A DNA stretch of 37,666 bases from Prevotellaceae bacterium (GCA_031277925.1 JAITLJ010000033.1:1-37666); one strand, 5' to 3'; shown: positions 17,901 through 26,600, numbered from the stretch's first letter. Made by a program: numbers and translations. The notes: generated by a model not told the origin, from the letters alone.

Positions 17901-18782
17901 TTATTCTAAAAACTTCAATTTCTGTATTCTTTTGCTTATTAAAAAGTAAACAGGAGCAGTAGCAAATCCGCCGATTACATCAATCAGATAATGCGCTTTG
18001 AGATAAACGGTAGAACAAATCAGAATGAAGGCAACAGGCACAAGTATGTAAAAAAAAATGCGTGAATATCTGAAAATAAAATACATGCAAACAAGACAAA
18101 TCCCTACATGCGAACTTGGAAAAGCGCCTGTCGGCTTTTCACCTATTTCCTGCAATTCGACAAGCGTATTGCGAAAAAATCCTTCGTTGCTTATCATGTT
18201 ATCGGGCGACTGAAAATGAAATTGAGGACCAACCACAGGCAAAATTATAAATGTTATGTAATAAATAAAAAATGAACATAATATTATAAAAACAGTCTGT
18301 TCCATATATTTTTTACTTTTCGCTAAAGCAATAAACACTGCGGTTATGATAATAAAATAATATGATATGTATCCGAAGTTCATAAGTTCGTTTATCCATG
18401 TTTGCGGATAATGTTTGCTAAATTCAAGACTCGGCTGACAATCAAAAAGATATTGGTCGGCAGCGACAAAATACCGGTCTAAATTTCCGAATATGTTTTC
18501 GTTCATAAAATATGTTTCGGGGTACCAGTATGCAATAAAAGCAAGCGGAAGCGCATTGCGTACAAACCAAATCATATTTGCCGGCTTATGTTTATACAAA
18601 AATCTTAACGATAATATTAACGCAATAAACAATATACGATACGAAATCATTATCAGGGCGTGGTTTTCTTTAGCTCCGAAAATAATTACAAAAAATGCAG
18701 TGAAAGCAGCGTAAATAATGCTTATTTTTTCGACAGGAAAAAGACTTTTCCAAATTGTGGCAAACATGTTTTTTAATATCAT
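17901..18782 (-). CDS. PAP2 superfamily membrane enzyme, Aur1/inositol-phosphorylceramide synthase-like
   Basis: This is a polytopic membrane protein of 293 residues with about six helices. It carries the PAP2 motifs GAFPSSHVG (219-227, catalytic H225) and KAHYLIDVIGG (262-272, H264 and D268). The upstream part (ADQYLFDCQPSLEF, then LMNFGYISYYF) resembles the Aur1-like group, which transfers phosphoryl head groups onto ceramide, rather than small phosphatidic acid phosphatases. Bacteroidota make sphingolipids, and an Aur1-like PAP2 protein makes inositol phosphorylceramide in Bacteroides. It follows an SDR gene by 20 nt on the same strand. A plain lipid phosphatase remains possible. Confidence 0.75.
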   Translation of the reverse strand: MILKNMFATIWKSLFPVEKISIIYAAFTAFFVIIFGAKENHALIMISYRILFIALILSLRFLYKHKPANMIWFVRNALPLAFIAYWYPETYFMNENIFGNLDRYFVAADQYLFDCQPSLEFSKHYPQTWINELMNFGYISYYFIIITAVFIALAKSKKYMEQTVFIILCSFFIYYITFIILPVVGPQFHFQSPDNMISNEGFFRNTLVELQEIGEKPTGAFPSSHVGICLVCMYFIFRYSRIFFYILVPVAFILICSTVYLKAHYLIDVIGGFATAPVYFLISKRIQKLKFLE

Positions 18783-18802
18783 CTGATAATTTGTTTTGTA
18801 AA

Positions 18803-19804
18803 TTAATTCTTTTTGTAAAATTCAAATTCTATCGTTTCTTTTATTCCGCTCATCAGGTCGTAATCGGCAGAAAAATTTGCATCTGTCTGCAATGGCTGTA
18901 TTTCGCATTTCCAGTTTCGCTCTTTCAAAATTTTATATTTATCGCTGTTAAGCGTAGGCGATTTGCCAAACCATCCGTAAACCGTATCAAGCAAAAGGCA
19001 GATTATTTTAAGAATAAAAACGGGAATACATATCTTTATTGTGATTTTTTTACCGAGAAGTTTTTTTACCGTATTGGCATATTCTTTGCTTGTATAAACA
19101 TTGCCATCGCTTACGAAATAAGATTTTCTGACAATATGTTTTTCTATCAGCGAAAAAATTGCCTTTGTCAAATCTTTAACATAAATAAAAGTAAGATACT
19201 GAGGTTTGAATCCTATTGAAGGCACAATATTTTTTTTTACGGATTTTACGAATGCCAGATAATCTTTTTCGCGAGGTCCGTAAACGCCTGTTGGTCGAAT
19301 AAACAAATAAGGAAAATCGGGAATATTTGCAATAAAATTTTCTGATTTTATTTTGCTTTTGCCGTAAGCGGTATTTGGTTTTGGCTGGTCGTTGAGTTTT
19401 ACAGGCTCTAATGTTTTTTTATTTCCTGCGCCCCAAGCCGAAAGGCTGCTCATGTAAACAAATATTTTGGGAATCATATTTGTTTCGCAAAGCGCTTCAA
19501 CAAAATTTTTTGTAAATACAAAATTTATCCTGTCGAAATCGCTTTTTTTATCGCATTTTGTAACGCCTGCATTGTGTACGATATAATCCCATACACCATT
19601 TTGCTGTTTAAATTCATTTAATTGAGAAATTAATTTTTCTGTGTCGGCATAATTAATTTCGATAAATTTTATTCGGTCATCCGCAAGATATTTTTTGCTG
19701 CTCGACGAGCGTATTCCTGCATAAGTTTCAAAGCCTTGTTCAAGCGATTTTTCAACTAAAAAACTGCCGATAAAACCACTTGCGCCGGTTATTAATATTT
19801 TCAT
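18803..19804 (-). CDS. extended SDR family NAD(P)-dependent oxidoreductase/epimerase
   Basis: This 333-residue protein has a Rossmann nucleotide-binding motif GASGFIG (7-13), a catalytic serine in VYMSSLS (near 119-120), and the YxxxK pair Y147/K151 in AYGKSK. The region RPTGVYGPREKDYLAFV is typical of NAD-dependent epimerase/dehydratases. In B. thetaiotaomicron a protein with this annotation acts as a 3-ketosphinganine reductase. Pairing here with an Aur1-like PAP2 enzyme makes a sphingolipid role attractive but unproven. A nucleotide-sugar enzyme is the main alternative. Confidence 0.8.
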   Translation of the reverse strand: MKILITGASGFIGSFLVEKSLEQGFETYAGIRSSSSKKYLADDRIKFIEINYADTEKLISQLNEFKQQNGVWDYIVHNAGVTKCDKKSDFDRINFVFTKNFVEALCETNMIPKIFVYMSSLSAWGAGNKKTLEPVKLNDQPKPNTAYGKSKIKSENFIANIPDFPYLFIRPTGVYGPREKDYLAFVKSVKKNIVPSIGFKPQYLTFIYVKDLTKAIFSLIEKHIVRKSYFVSDGNVYTSKEYANTVKKLLGKKITIKICIPVFILKIICLLLDTVYGWFGKSPTLNSDKYKILKERNWKCEIQPLQTDANFSADYDLMSGIKETIEFEFYKKN

Positions 19805-19833
19805 TTCATATTGGTTTTCTCAAAAAAATCGTG

Positions 19834-19841
19834 CAAAAATA
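19834..19841 (-). promoter_or_regulatory. -7 element for the SDR-PAP2 pair
   Basis: On the minus strand this reads TATTTTTG, an exact TAnnTTTG match, 29 nt upstream of the SDR start codon. No good -33 box is seen, and the surrounding DNA is very AT-rich, so this is tentative. Confidence 0.4.
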
Positions 19842-19956
19842 TAAAATAATAGTGAATGTATGATTATATGTCTGAATTAATCGTTATTGTAACATGGCAG
19901 TTGGGATTAACAATATTACGATATTGATTAATGACTATCAACAAATTATGTTTTAT

Positions 19957-21702
19957 TTATGTCAATTTTTGCTCAACGGTATTCAATATTTCTTTTTCCA
20001 GAGCGCAGGCATTGTTGGCTATTTTTTGGGCTTTTGCAAGCGTTTCGGCAATAAAAGTTTTATCGTCCAATCCCGAAGCGTTTATTTTTACATTCAAAAA
20101 TGCTCCCAAGATACCGGAACGCGCTGCGAGCGCTCCAACGCCTGCATCGCTTATCGAATTTGGATTTCCTGATTCTGCCATTGCTTTTATTACTTGCATC
20201 GAATCGTAGCAAAGTTGCATAACGCTCAACGGCACTTCAATTGCATAGCGCGTTGCTTCCTGTATTTTTTGTTTGCGTATTTGTTTTTCTCTGTCTGTTT
20301 TTTTTGGCAGCGCAAATGCATCCATTATTTTGTTGAAAGCGTTGGTATCTTCATCTACTTTTTTCAAAAGAGCATCCATGAATGATTTTCCGCGTTCAGC
20401 CCAATCTGAAAATTCTTCCCAGCGGTCGTCCCAACCTGTTTTGTGCGCCGATAGGTTTGCAACCATTGTGCCAAGCGCAGCGCCAAGCGCTCCCATGTAT
20501 GCCGATATTGAACCGCCGCCGGGCGCAGGCGATTCCGATGCCGTTTCATTTGAAAATGCGGTAAGACTTAAATCGGTCAGCAATTTTTTATTTTCTTTTT
20601 CGGCAAAAATATATTCAATTATTTTTTTCTTGCAGTCGAAGGGATATAATTCATTCAATCCTAACGATTTTACAGCAATTTTTATTATTTCATCATCCGA
20701 AATTCCTGTCGAGCGTTTTTGTTTTTTTAAAAAATATATTCCTGCATCAAGCATGGCTTTAAGCGGCACAACGCCAACAAGTTCTGAGCCTGTAACTCTT
20801 AAACCGCGCTGTGCTGCACATTCGCATGCTTTATCGAAGGCGACATGCATTGGCGTTACGTCAATATCGGTTAAGTTCATCGATATTTGCGCAATACCGT
20901 ATTCTTCGATAAACCATCCAATGGCTTTTACCGATTTTAATATTCCCGGTATCCATGTTTCGTTACCGTTTTCGTCAATAATTTTTTTGCTTGCAGGCGA
21001 TGATGTTTCTCTTTTTGGGCGTCCTTTTTCGCGCAAATCAAAAGCGATTGCATTGGCTCTTCGTACCGAAGTTGTGTTAAGATTTATATTGTAAGCAATC
21101 AAAAAGTTACGCGCTCCAACGGCAATTGCTCCCGTTTTTGGTGAAAATTTGGCTGTTCCGAAATCGGGTTTCCATTCGGGCTTTAATAATTTTTCTTTTA
21201 ATCCTTCGTATTCGCCTGCTCTGCAATCGGCAAGATTCTTTCGTTGCGAAGTAAACGCAGCCGCTTCGTAACAATAAACAGGAATATTGAGTTCGTTTCC
21301 TATACGTTTTGCAAGATTTCGGGCAAGTTCTACCGTTTCGTTCAGAGTAATATTTGCAATAGGAACAAGCGGAAGCACATCTGTTGCGCCGAAGCGTGGA
21401 TGTTCTCCGTGATGTTTACTCATATCTATCAATTCGCTTGCTTTTTTTACTGCGCGAAATGCAGCTTCGCAAACATCCGCAGGCGATCCGGCAAAAGTAA
21501 CAACGGTGCGGTTTGTGGCTTTTCCTGTATCAACATTTATAAGCATTACGCCGTCAACGCTTTCGATGCTGTCGGTAATTTGCTTAATAATATTCATGTT
21601 GCGTCCTTCGCTAAAATTAGGCACACATTCAATCAACTGCGCTTTTTCGGCTTTACAGTCCGGAATATTTTCTGACCTTGTGTTCATTTGTATATTTTTC
21701 AA
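19957..21702 (-). CDS. ftcD: bifunctional glutamate formiminotransferase / formimidoyl-THF cyclodeaminase
   Basis: This enzyme moves the formimino group from formiminoglutamate (histidine breakdown) to tetrahydrofolate and then releases ammonia to give methenyl-THF. The 581-residue protein has the formiminotransferase domain first (LIECVPNFSEGRNM at 23-36, the His-rich SKHHGEHPRFG at 95-105), then a cyclodeaminase domain from about residue 375 (ASESPAPGGGSISAYMGALG). The two-domain length matches the mammalian-type fusion common in Bacteroidota. No hutH, hutU or hutI is nearby. It starts 7 nt after ridA, with which it is probably co-transcribed. An internal ATG five codons in is an alternative start. 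Confidence 0.93.
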   Translation of the reverse strand: MKNIQMNTRSENIPDCKAEKAQLIECVPNFSEGRNMNIIKQITDSIESVDGVMLINVDTGKATNRTVVTFAGSPADVCEAAFRAVKKASELIDMSKHHGEHPRFGATDVLPLVPIANITLNETVELARNLAKRIGNELNIPVYCYEAAAFTSQRKNLADCRAGEYEGLKEKLLKPEWKPDFGTAKFSPKTGAIAVGARNFLIAYNINLNTTSVRRANAIAFDLREKGRPKRETSSPASKKIIDENGNETWIPGILKSVKAIGWFIEEYGIAQISMNLTDIDVTPMHVAFDKACECAAQRGLRVTGSELVGVVPLKAMLDAGIYFLKKQKRSTGISDDEIIKIAVKSLGLNELYPFDCKKKIIEYIFAEKENKKLLTDLSLTAFSNETASESPAPGGGSISAYMGALGAALGTMVANLSAHKTGWDDRWEEFSDWAERGKSFMDALLKKVDEDTNAFNKIMDAFALPKKTDREKQIRKQKIQEATRYAIEVPLSVMQLCYDSMQVIKAMAESGNPNSISDAGVGALAARSGILGAFLNVKINASGLDDKTFIAETLAKAQKIANNACALEKEILNTVEQKLT

Positions 21703-21709
21703 TCAGTTT

Positions 21710-22087
21710 TTATTTTGCGGCTACTGTTTCAATTTCCACAAGCGCTCCAAGCGGTAATTTGGCAACTTCAAATGCTGCGCGTGCAGGCTGTTGGCTTGTA
21801 TAAAATTCGGCATAAACTTCGTTCATTGCTGCAAAGTCGTTAATATTGTCAAGTAAAACTGTAGTTTTTACGACATCGTCAAATGAATATCCGGCAGCAA
21901 CAAGTATTGCCTCAATATTTTTCAAACATTGTGCGGTCTGTTCTTTTATGCCTCCTTCAACAAATTTGGATGTTTCGGGATTAATCGGCAATTGTCCCGA
22001 AATGTAAAGAGTTCCGTTTATTTCTATTGCCTGACTGTAAGGACCAACGGCTTTTGGCGCATTTGGCGTTGAAATTATTTTTTTCAT
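21710..22087 (-). CDS. ridA: RidA family enamine/imine deaminase
   Basis: RidA hydrolyses reactive enamine/imine intermediates such as 2-aminoacrylate. The 125-residue protein shows PKAVGPYSQAIEINGTLYIS (11-30), GQLPINP (31-37) and PARAAFEVAKLPLGALVEIE (101-120). R103 and E120 match the carboxylate-binding arginine and the active-site glutamate of the family. It sits between lptD and ftcD on the same strand, with 58 nt and 7 nt gaps. No TAnnTTTG box lies in the 58-nt gap, so it is probably read from the lptD promoter. Confidence 0.94.
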   Translation of the reverse strand: MKKIISTPNAPKAVGPYSQAIEINGTLYISGQLPINPETSKFVEGGIKEQTAQCLKNIEAILVAAGYSFDDVVKTTVLLDNINDFAAMNEVYAEFYTSQQPARAAFEVAKLPLGALVEIETVAAK

Positions 22088-22145
22088 AATATTGTTATTT
22101 TATCATTATTTTATTTTTGAAAATTAATATTTTATAAGTTTAAAA

Positions 22146-24863
22146 TCAATAATTGTCGTAGAAACTTGAATGTTTTTCATATTTTAAGGCATCGCTAAGC
22201 ATGCCCGATTTTGCGCGAATAGTGAATCCCCAATATTTACGCATGCCGAATGGCGACCACGAAAACGAAAATTCAAAGCAATGCAAATCGCGAAACAAAT
22301 TTAATGTTGTTGATGTTATTTGCCTGGCAATCAAATCGTATCCTGATGAGAATGATATTTTCCAATTTTTTGTAAGGCTTAAATCGCCATTAAAATCAAA
22401 TGTTGGCGAATGTTTTTTTATTGTTTTCAATGTTTTCGTTGTTGAATTATAATTATAAGATTTATTGAACGTATAAGAGAAACGAAAATTTACCGACCAT
22501 GGAACATTAAAATCTATATAATATGGAGTATAATCATAATCATCGTCTGTATTATGTGTGTGTTGCAAATTATTTTGGCTGTTTCCGATATTTGGAGACT
22601 GACCTTGCGATTGTGTTCCTCCGCTTGTGTTGTTGTTGCTGCTTCCTCCGCTAATACGATAATCGGTTGAAAAATTAAACGACTTGAAATCGCCCAAACC
22701 AAAATGCTCTGTCCAGTAAAATTTATTTATGCGCCGTCCCTGTTTGTCAATAGAATACGGATCTAATCTGAACCCGAAAGTAAAACCCAATCCTTCGATA
22801 ATGGTAGAACGTCCGCTGAATGTGATTTCGGAAAGATTCATTGAATCGGCAAGCAAATTATAGTTTGTAGAAATAATAAAAGATTCCAGTATTTTTATTT
22901 TTTTCTCGGCATTTTCGCTTGTATCATTTTTTGTTTTTACCTTAATTTCCAAAGTATTACCGAGAGAAAAATTGATACTTCCGCTTGCTTTGCTCCGCGA
23001 TGGCGAACCTGTATTTGCGGGCGCATCGTAAATATTGTAATATTCTTCTTTTCCACTTGCATCTGTTTGCACTTTGCGCCAACCGTTGGCTGCAATCATT
23101 TGATTTGGAGCATAATTTAACGAAATATTAGGTGTCATAACATGACGAATCGCCTTGATTTTTGAATTTGGACTGAATTTGTCGAACAGTCCATAAATTC
23201 TTGTGTTAAACGAAATAGCGCCCGAATATGTATGCGACATTCCAAAATCGCCGAATGACGAAGTTGTATCGGCAATTACGGAATTTGTTGACGAATCCCA
23301 TCTTCGTTGCAGACTTTGAAAATACCATGTCTGTCCGTAACTGATGCTTGGACTTGCATTAATATATTTTGCCAGCGTAAATGATGGTAATGATATTGAA
23401 AATCTGTGATTCATTCCGTGTCGCATTGCATCCCAAAAAGCATCTTTGAACAGATCCTGTTCTTTTACATTGGAAACATTGTTTGAAAAATTTGTGCTGT
23501 AACCAAAACTTATATTTTCGTAAAATTTCTTTTTGCCTGTACTGCTTTTACTTCGGAAAGGATAAACAGTTGACATTGCAAAAGTAAAATTTGGAAAGCC
23601 TATGGAATAGGTGCTGTCGCGCATATTTTGGCTGTGATTGAAACTTGCGGTCATGCTAAACGGCGTTCCTTCCCAGTTTTTTGAAAATGAAATACTGGAA
23701 CTTGCGGTATTTTGAAGATAATCGTTATTTGTTGTCTGTTCGTTATATCTTTTATGAGTTGACGATGAGAAATTCACATTTGCCTGAAAAGTTGTAGTTG
23801 GATTTGTTTGTGGCGCTTTTTGATGACTCCATGATACCGAATAACTTTTAGAAACACTGTAATCAGGAGAACCTTGATCGCCAATTTTTATGGTTGCCGA
23901 CTGAAAATTTAAGGATCCTGTATATTTATATCGTTTCATATACCGAGATGCAATCTGATAACCCCACGAACCTTTTGAATACCAGTCGCCTGTCAAAGTT
24001 GCATCTATATGGTCTTTAAATAAAATAAAATAATAGCCGAATTTCTGCAAATAAAATCCGCGTTCCGACTCTTCGCCATAAGACGGAATGATAATACCCG
24101 ACGAAGCATCAGTCATTAAAGGAAAAAAACCGAAAGGTAAAAAAATCGGAAGCGGCACATCTTCGACAACCAAATACGACCAGTCAAATATCATTTGTCC
24201 GTTTTTACCTCCTTTGCCGTCTTTATCAGGTTTTTTTGAAGGAATCATTTTCGATTTTCTCATTTTTATGTAAAAGTGAGGATGTTCGGCATCGCAGGTT
24301 GTAACTTTGCCTCCTCTTGAATATATTGTATTGTCCGACATTTTTTTTATTGTATCGCCATGCATGTAAGCCTCGCCGTGCTGTGTGATTACATGAATTA
24401 TTTTTGCTATTTTTGTTTCAAAATTGTAATAAACTTCTTTGATTTCATATACATCGTTACCATCTTTAAAAACAGGATTACCGACAACTTTACCGGAAGT
24501 ATCTACAAGTCCTTTGGCATAAATAATTTTTGTATTTGAATCAAATTCTATGTAATCGGCTTTTATTTGCTTGTCCTGATACGTAACTTCCGCATTTCTG
24601 TAAAGATATGATTTTCCGTTTGCAATATCATAAACGATAGCGCTGTCGGCAATTTTAAGCACGGGATCATCTATAAGTGTTTTTTCGCCATCGTTTTCAA
24701 CAACAATCGAATCGGCGTACATGGATATAGAATCAATAACAAACGAAGATGTATCTTTTATTGTTATTGTATCTGAAACAGTTTGCGGCATAGAAACCAT
24801 ATTTTGCAAACAGCTCGACAGCAGTATGAATGTTAATGATATATAACGTATTATTTTTGTCAT
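22146..24863 (-). CDS. lptD: LptD-like outer-membrane LPS assembly protein
   Basis: LptD is the outer-membrane barrel that inserts lipopolysaccharide into the outer leaflet. The 905-residue protein has an N-terminal signal region (residues 1-~25) and an OstA-like jellyroll domain (about 65-200; ADSAIVYDIANGKSYLYRNA, then VTYQDKQIKADYIEFDSNTK). A long beta-barrel follows, rich in alternating aromatic and polar residues, including the conserved PLPIFLPFGFFPL. The signal region contains LLSSC, which resembles a lipobox, but LptD is not known as a lipoprotein, so I treat it as an ordinary signal peptide. It is divergent from the amidase gene. This is the Bacteroidota form, distant from E. coli LptD. 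Confidence 0.88.
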   Translation of the reverse strand: MTKIIRYISLTFILLSSCLQNMVSMPQTVSDTITIKDTSSFVIDSISMYADSIVVENDGEKTLIDDPVLKIADSAIVYDIANGKSYLYRNAEVTYQDKQIKADYIEFDSNTKIIYAKGLVDTSGKVVGNPVFKDGNDVYEIKEVYYNFETKIAKIIHVITQHGEAYMHGDTIKKMSDNTIYSRGGKVTTCDAEHPHFYIKMRKSKMIPSKKPDKDGKGGKNGQMIFDWSYLVVEDVPLPIFLPFGFFPLMTDASSGIIIPSYGEESERGFYLQKFGYYFILFKDHIDATLTGDWYSKGSWGYQIASRYMKRYKYTGSLNFQSATIKIGDQGSPDYSVSKSYSVSWSHQKAPQTNPTTTFQANVNFSSSTHKRYNEQTTNNDYLQNTASSSISFSKNWEGTPFSMTASFNHSQNMRDSTYSIGFPNFTFAMSTVYPFRSKSSTGKKKFYENISFGYSTNFSNNVSNVKEQDLFKDAFWDAMRHGMNHRFSISLPSFTLAKYINASPSISYGQTWYFQSLQRRWDSSTNSVIADTTSSFGDFGMSHTYSGAISFNTRIYGLFDKFSPNSKIKAIRHVMTPNISLNYAPNQMIAANGWRKVQTDASGKEEYYNIYDAPANTGSPSRSKASGSINFSLGNTLEIKVKTKNDTSENAEKKIKILESFIISTNYNLLADSMNLSEITFSGRSTIIEGLGFTFGFRLDPYSIDKQGRRINKFYWTEHFGLGDFKSFNFSTDYRISGGSSNNNTSGGTQSQGQSPNIGNSQNNLQHTHNTDDDYDYTPYYIDFNVPWSVNFRFSYTFNKSYNYNSTTKTLKTIKKHSPTFDFNGDLSLTKNWKISFSSGYDLIARQITSTTLNLFRDLHCFEFSFSWSPFGMRKYWGFTIRAKSGMLSDALKYEKHSSFYDNY

Positions 24864-24874
24864 TAAAAAGTTAT

Positions 24875-24893
24875 TATATTTGCATTATATTTG
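24875..24893 (+). promoter_or_regulatory. tandem -7 elements for the amidase gene
   Basis: Two exact TATATTTG matches to TAnnTTTG occur at 24875-24882 and 24886-24893, 11 bp apart and so on one face of the helix. They lie 57-76 nt upstream of the amidase start. A TTTG at 24856-24859 could serve as -33 box, at non-ideal spacing. Confidence 0.55.
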
Positions 24894-24910
24894 TGAACAC
24901 GTTTCACAAA
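24890..24910. promoter_or_regulatory. 21-bp dyad between divergent lptD and amidase promoters
   Basis: TTTGTGAA (24890-24897) and TTCACAAA (24903-24910) are perfect inverted repeats separated by CACGT. The dyad overlaps the second amidase -7 box and lies 7 nt from the lptD -7 box, a typical place for a repressor or activator binding both promoters. No cognate regulator is encoded next to it. Confidence 0.6.
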
Positions 24911-24917
24911 AAGCGTA

Positions 24918-24925
24918 CAAAACTA
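24918..24925 (-). promoter_or_regulatory. -7 element for lptD (and ridA-ftcD)
   Basis: On the minus strand this reads TAGTTTTG, an exact TAnnTTTG match, 54 nt upstream of the lptD start codon. No clear -33 partner is seen. Confidence 0.5.
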
Positions 24926-24950
24926 ATGATTTTTAATAAATAAATATAAT

Positions 24951-26138
24951 ATGAAAAATAAGTTTTTGACATATTTTGAAAATAACATACTGTATTTCAC
25001 ATATTCTTTAACGTTTTTTTGTATTTTCACTTTGTCTGCAAACGCCCAAAAATACATTAATCAACAACAAATTAAAAGAATTGTAATAGATGCAGGACAT
25101 GGCGGCAAAGATCCGGGAGCAGTAGGAAAAAAAAGTAAAGAAAAAGATATAACGCTTGCCGTTGCATTAAAATTGGGCGCACTGATAAGTAAAAATTTTT
25201 CCGATATCGAAGTTATTTATACAAGAAAAAAAGATATTTTTGTTGAATTGAACGAACGAGTAAATATTGCCAATCGCAATCATGCCGATTTGTTTATTTC
25301 AATTCATGTAGATGCAAATAAAAACACAAAAGCGCGAGGAACCTCAACATGGATAATGGGTTTGCACAAATCGCAGGCAAATCTTGACGTTTCGCTTCGC
25401 GAAAATGCCGTAATCACGCTTGAAGATGATTATTCAACAAAATATGAAGGCTTTGACCCGAAATCGCCAGAATCGAATATTATGTTTATGATAACACAAG
25501 ATTCGCAAATGAAGGAAAGTTATAAATTTGCTGAATTTGTTCAAAACGAAATGGTTGCACAGGGACCAATAACAGGAGACAGAAGCGTACGCCAAGCAGG
25601 ATTTTTGGTTTTGTGGAAATCGGCAATGCCGCGAATATTGATAGAATTGGGGTTTTTGTCGAATCCTGTCGAAGAACAGATTTTGATAAAAGATGAAAAT
25701 CAGACAAAAATAGCACAAAACATATTTTCGGCATTTTGCAAGTACAAAAAACAATACGAAGAAAATAATACGCTGGAAAATCCTCAAATTGCAGACAGTA
25801 CGGAATCGCCAAAAATCGAAGAAAAAACAGTGCAAAAAGATGATACTTTATCAAATAAAGCAATAACTGAAAAAACATCGGCAAATAATAAACCTGCACC
25901 ACAAAAAACATACAGTGTGCAAATAATGGCAATAACAAAAATAATTCCGACAACAGCAAAAGATTTCAAAGGCTGCAAAAATGTAAGATATGTGAAAGTT
26001 GGTAAATATTATAAATATATAACAGGCAGTTTTACTGATTTGAATGAAGCAAAACAACTGTGCAAATCTCTGCAAAAAGATTTTAAGGGTGCATTTGTTG
26101 TCGCCGTCGAAGAAAATAATTTAACGCTTGTAAGATAA
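24951..26138 (+). CDS. N-acetylmuramoyl-L-alanine amidase with C-terminal SPOR domain
   Basis: This Amidase_3 (AmiC-type) zinc enzyme cleaves the amide bond between MurNAc and the peptide stem, usually during daughter-cell separation. The 395-residue protein has a signal peptide (1-~32, ending SANA), then IVIDAGHGGKDPGAVG with H50, E64 in KEKD, H119 in SIHVDAN, and the catalytic E232 in LIELGFLSNP. After a Thr/Glu/Lys-rich linker (about 265-315), residues ~318-393 form a SPOR domain (TYSVQIMA, then YKYITGSFTDLNEAKQLCKS), which binds denuded septal peptidoglycan. All catalytic residues are present. Confidence 0.93.
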   Translation: MKNKFLTYFENNILYFTYSLTFFCIFTLSANAQKYINQQQIKRIVIDAGHGGKDPGAVGKKSKEKDITLAVALKLGALISKNFSDIEVIYTRKKDIFVELNERVNIANRNHADLFISIHVDANKNTKARGTSTWIMGLHKSQANLDVSLRENAVITLEDDYSTKYEGFDPKSPESNIMFMITQDSQMKESYKFAEFVQNEMVAQGPITGDRSVRQAGFLVLWKSAMPRILIELGFLSNPVEEQILIKDENQTKIAQNIFSAFCKYKKQYEENNTLENPQIADSTESPKIEEKTVQKDDTLSNKAITEKTSANNKPAPQKTYSVQIMAITKIIPTTAKDFKGCKNVRYVKVGKYYKYITGSFTDLNEAKQLCKSLQKDFKGAFVVAVEENNLTLVR

Positions 26139-26167
26139 ATTTTCATCGGTTTTATTTTGAGATTAAT

Positions 26168-26185
26168 GAGTTACTCCTTAATAAA
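26168..26185 (+). repeat. TAGTYGYTCCTTA-type repeat, copy 1 (divergent)
   Basis: GAGTTACTCCTTAATAAA matches the consensus TAGT(C/T)G(C/T)TCCTTANNAAA at most positions. The other four copies are at 26478-26495 (inverted), 27489-27506, 37558-37575 and 37583-37600. Confidence 0.35.
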
Positions 26186-26325
26186 TATTGAAACCATTCA
26201 TTATTAATAAATTGTAAGCGTAAATTATCGCATAAAAATACCGAGTTTTATATAGATACAGGCAGCAATTCGGCAAAATGCAAACAATTGTTTTCTTCTA
26301 TAAATATGTGTCTTTGACGGGACAG

Positions 26326-26340
26326 TTTTTTCGTCATTGC
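26326..26340 (+). repeat. fragment of the CGTCATTGC repeat
   Basis: The last 14 bases, TTTTTCGTCATTGC, are identical to 27594-27607. It looks like the truncated edge of the longer dispersed repeat and ends exactly where the palindromic copy B begins. Confidence 0.35.
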
Positions 26341-26364
26341 ACTAATACCCAAACGGTATTAAAA
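26341..26364. repeat. palindromic intergenic element, copy B
   Basis: TAATACC (26343-26349) and GGTATTA (26355-26361) are perfect inverted arms around CAAAC. The reverse complement of the block matches 9883-9906 at 20 of 24 positions. Confidence 0.45.
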
Positions 26365-26477
26365 CAGACTAAAATATAATGATTTTTTATTGATATTCAA
26401 TTTGTATAAATCACAGTTTGATGGCGTTTTAGTATAAATTATCTGACAGAAAATTTTTAATATCGTAACATTGTTTT

Positions 26478-26495
26478 TTTCGTAAGGAACGACTA
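26478..26495 (-). repeat. TAGTYGYTCCTTA-type repeat, copy 2
   Basis: On the minus strand this reads TAGTCGTTCCTTACGAAA, close to the consensus of the five-copy family, and it is the only inverted copy. Confidence 0.4.
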
Positions 26496-26540
26496 ATGAA
26501 GCAGATGTTTTCAATGGCGACAAATACAGGAAACAGTCGT

Positions 26541-26583
26541 ATAAAAACAAACGCCGCTGAATTTCGGCGGCGTTTGTTTTTAT
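26541..26583. terminator. strong bidirectional terminator between amidase and rpmA
   Basis: A perfect 17-bp stem (26541-26557 with 26567-26583) contains AAACGCCGC/GCGGCGTTT and a 9-nt loop, with T-runs at the end of the stem on both strands. It begins 17 nt after the rpmA stop, so it terminates rplU-rpmA and probably also read-through from the amidase gene. Confidence 0.9.
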
Positions 26584-26600
26584 GCATTACAGCACAAAGC

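Larger units (their letters stand above)
26139..26600. other. 462-bp intergenic gap with several short repeats
   Basis: This gap separates the convergent amidase and rpmA genes. It holds no convincing gene. It carries two copies of a TAGTYGYTCCTTA-like repeat (26168-26185 and, inverted, 26478-26495), a fragment of the CGTCATTGC repeat, palindromic copy B at 26341-26364, and the strong hairpin at 26541-26583. Confidence 0.6.

Noticed and set aside
19957..22087. A histidine utilisation (hut) operon around ftcD
   Set aside because: Only ftcD is present; neighbours are ridA and lptD. No histidase, urocanase or imidazolonepropionase is found in the window.
22201..22452. An open frame on the plus strand inside lptD
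   Set aside because: It overlaps the 3' end of the convincing LptD barrel in antisense and has no family features.
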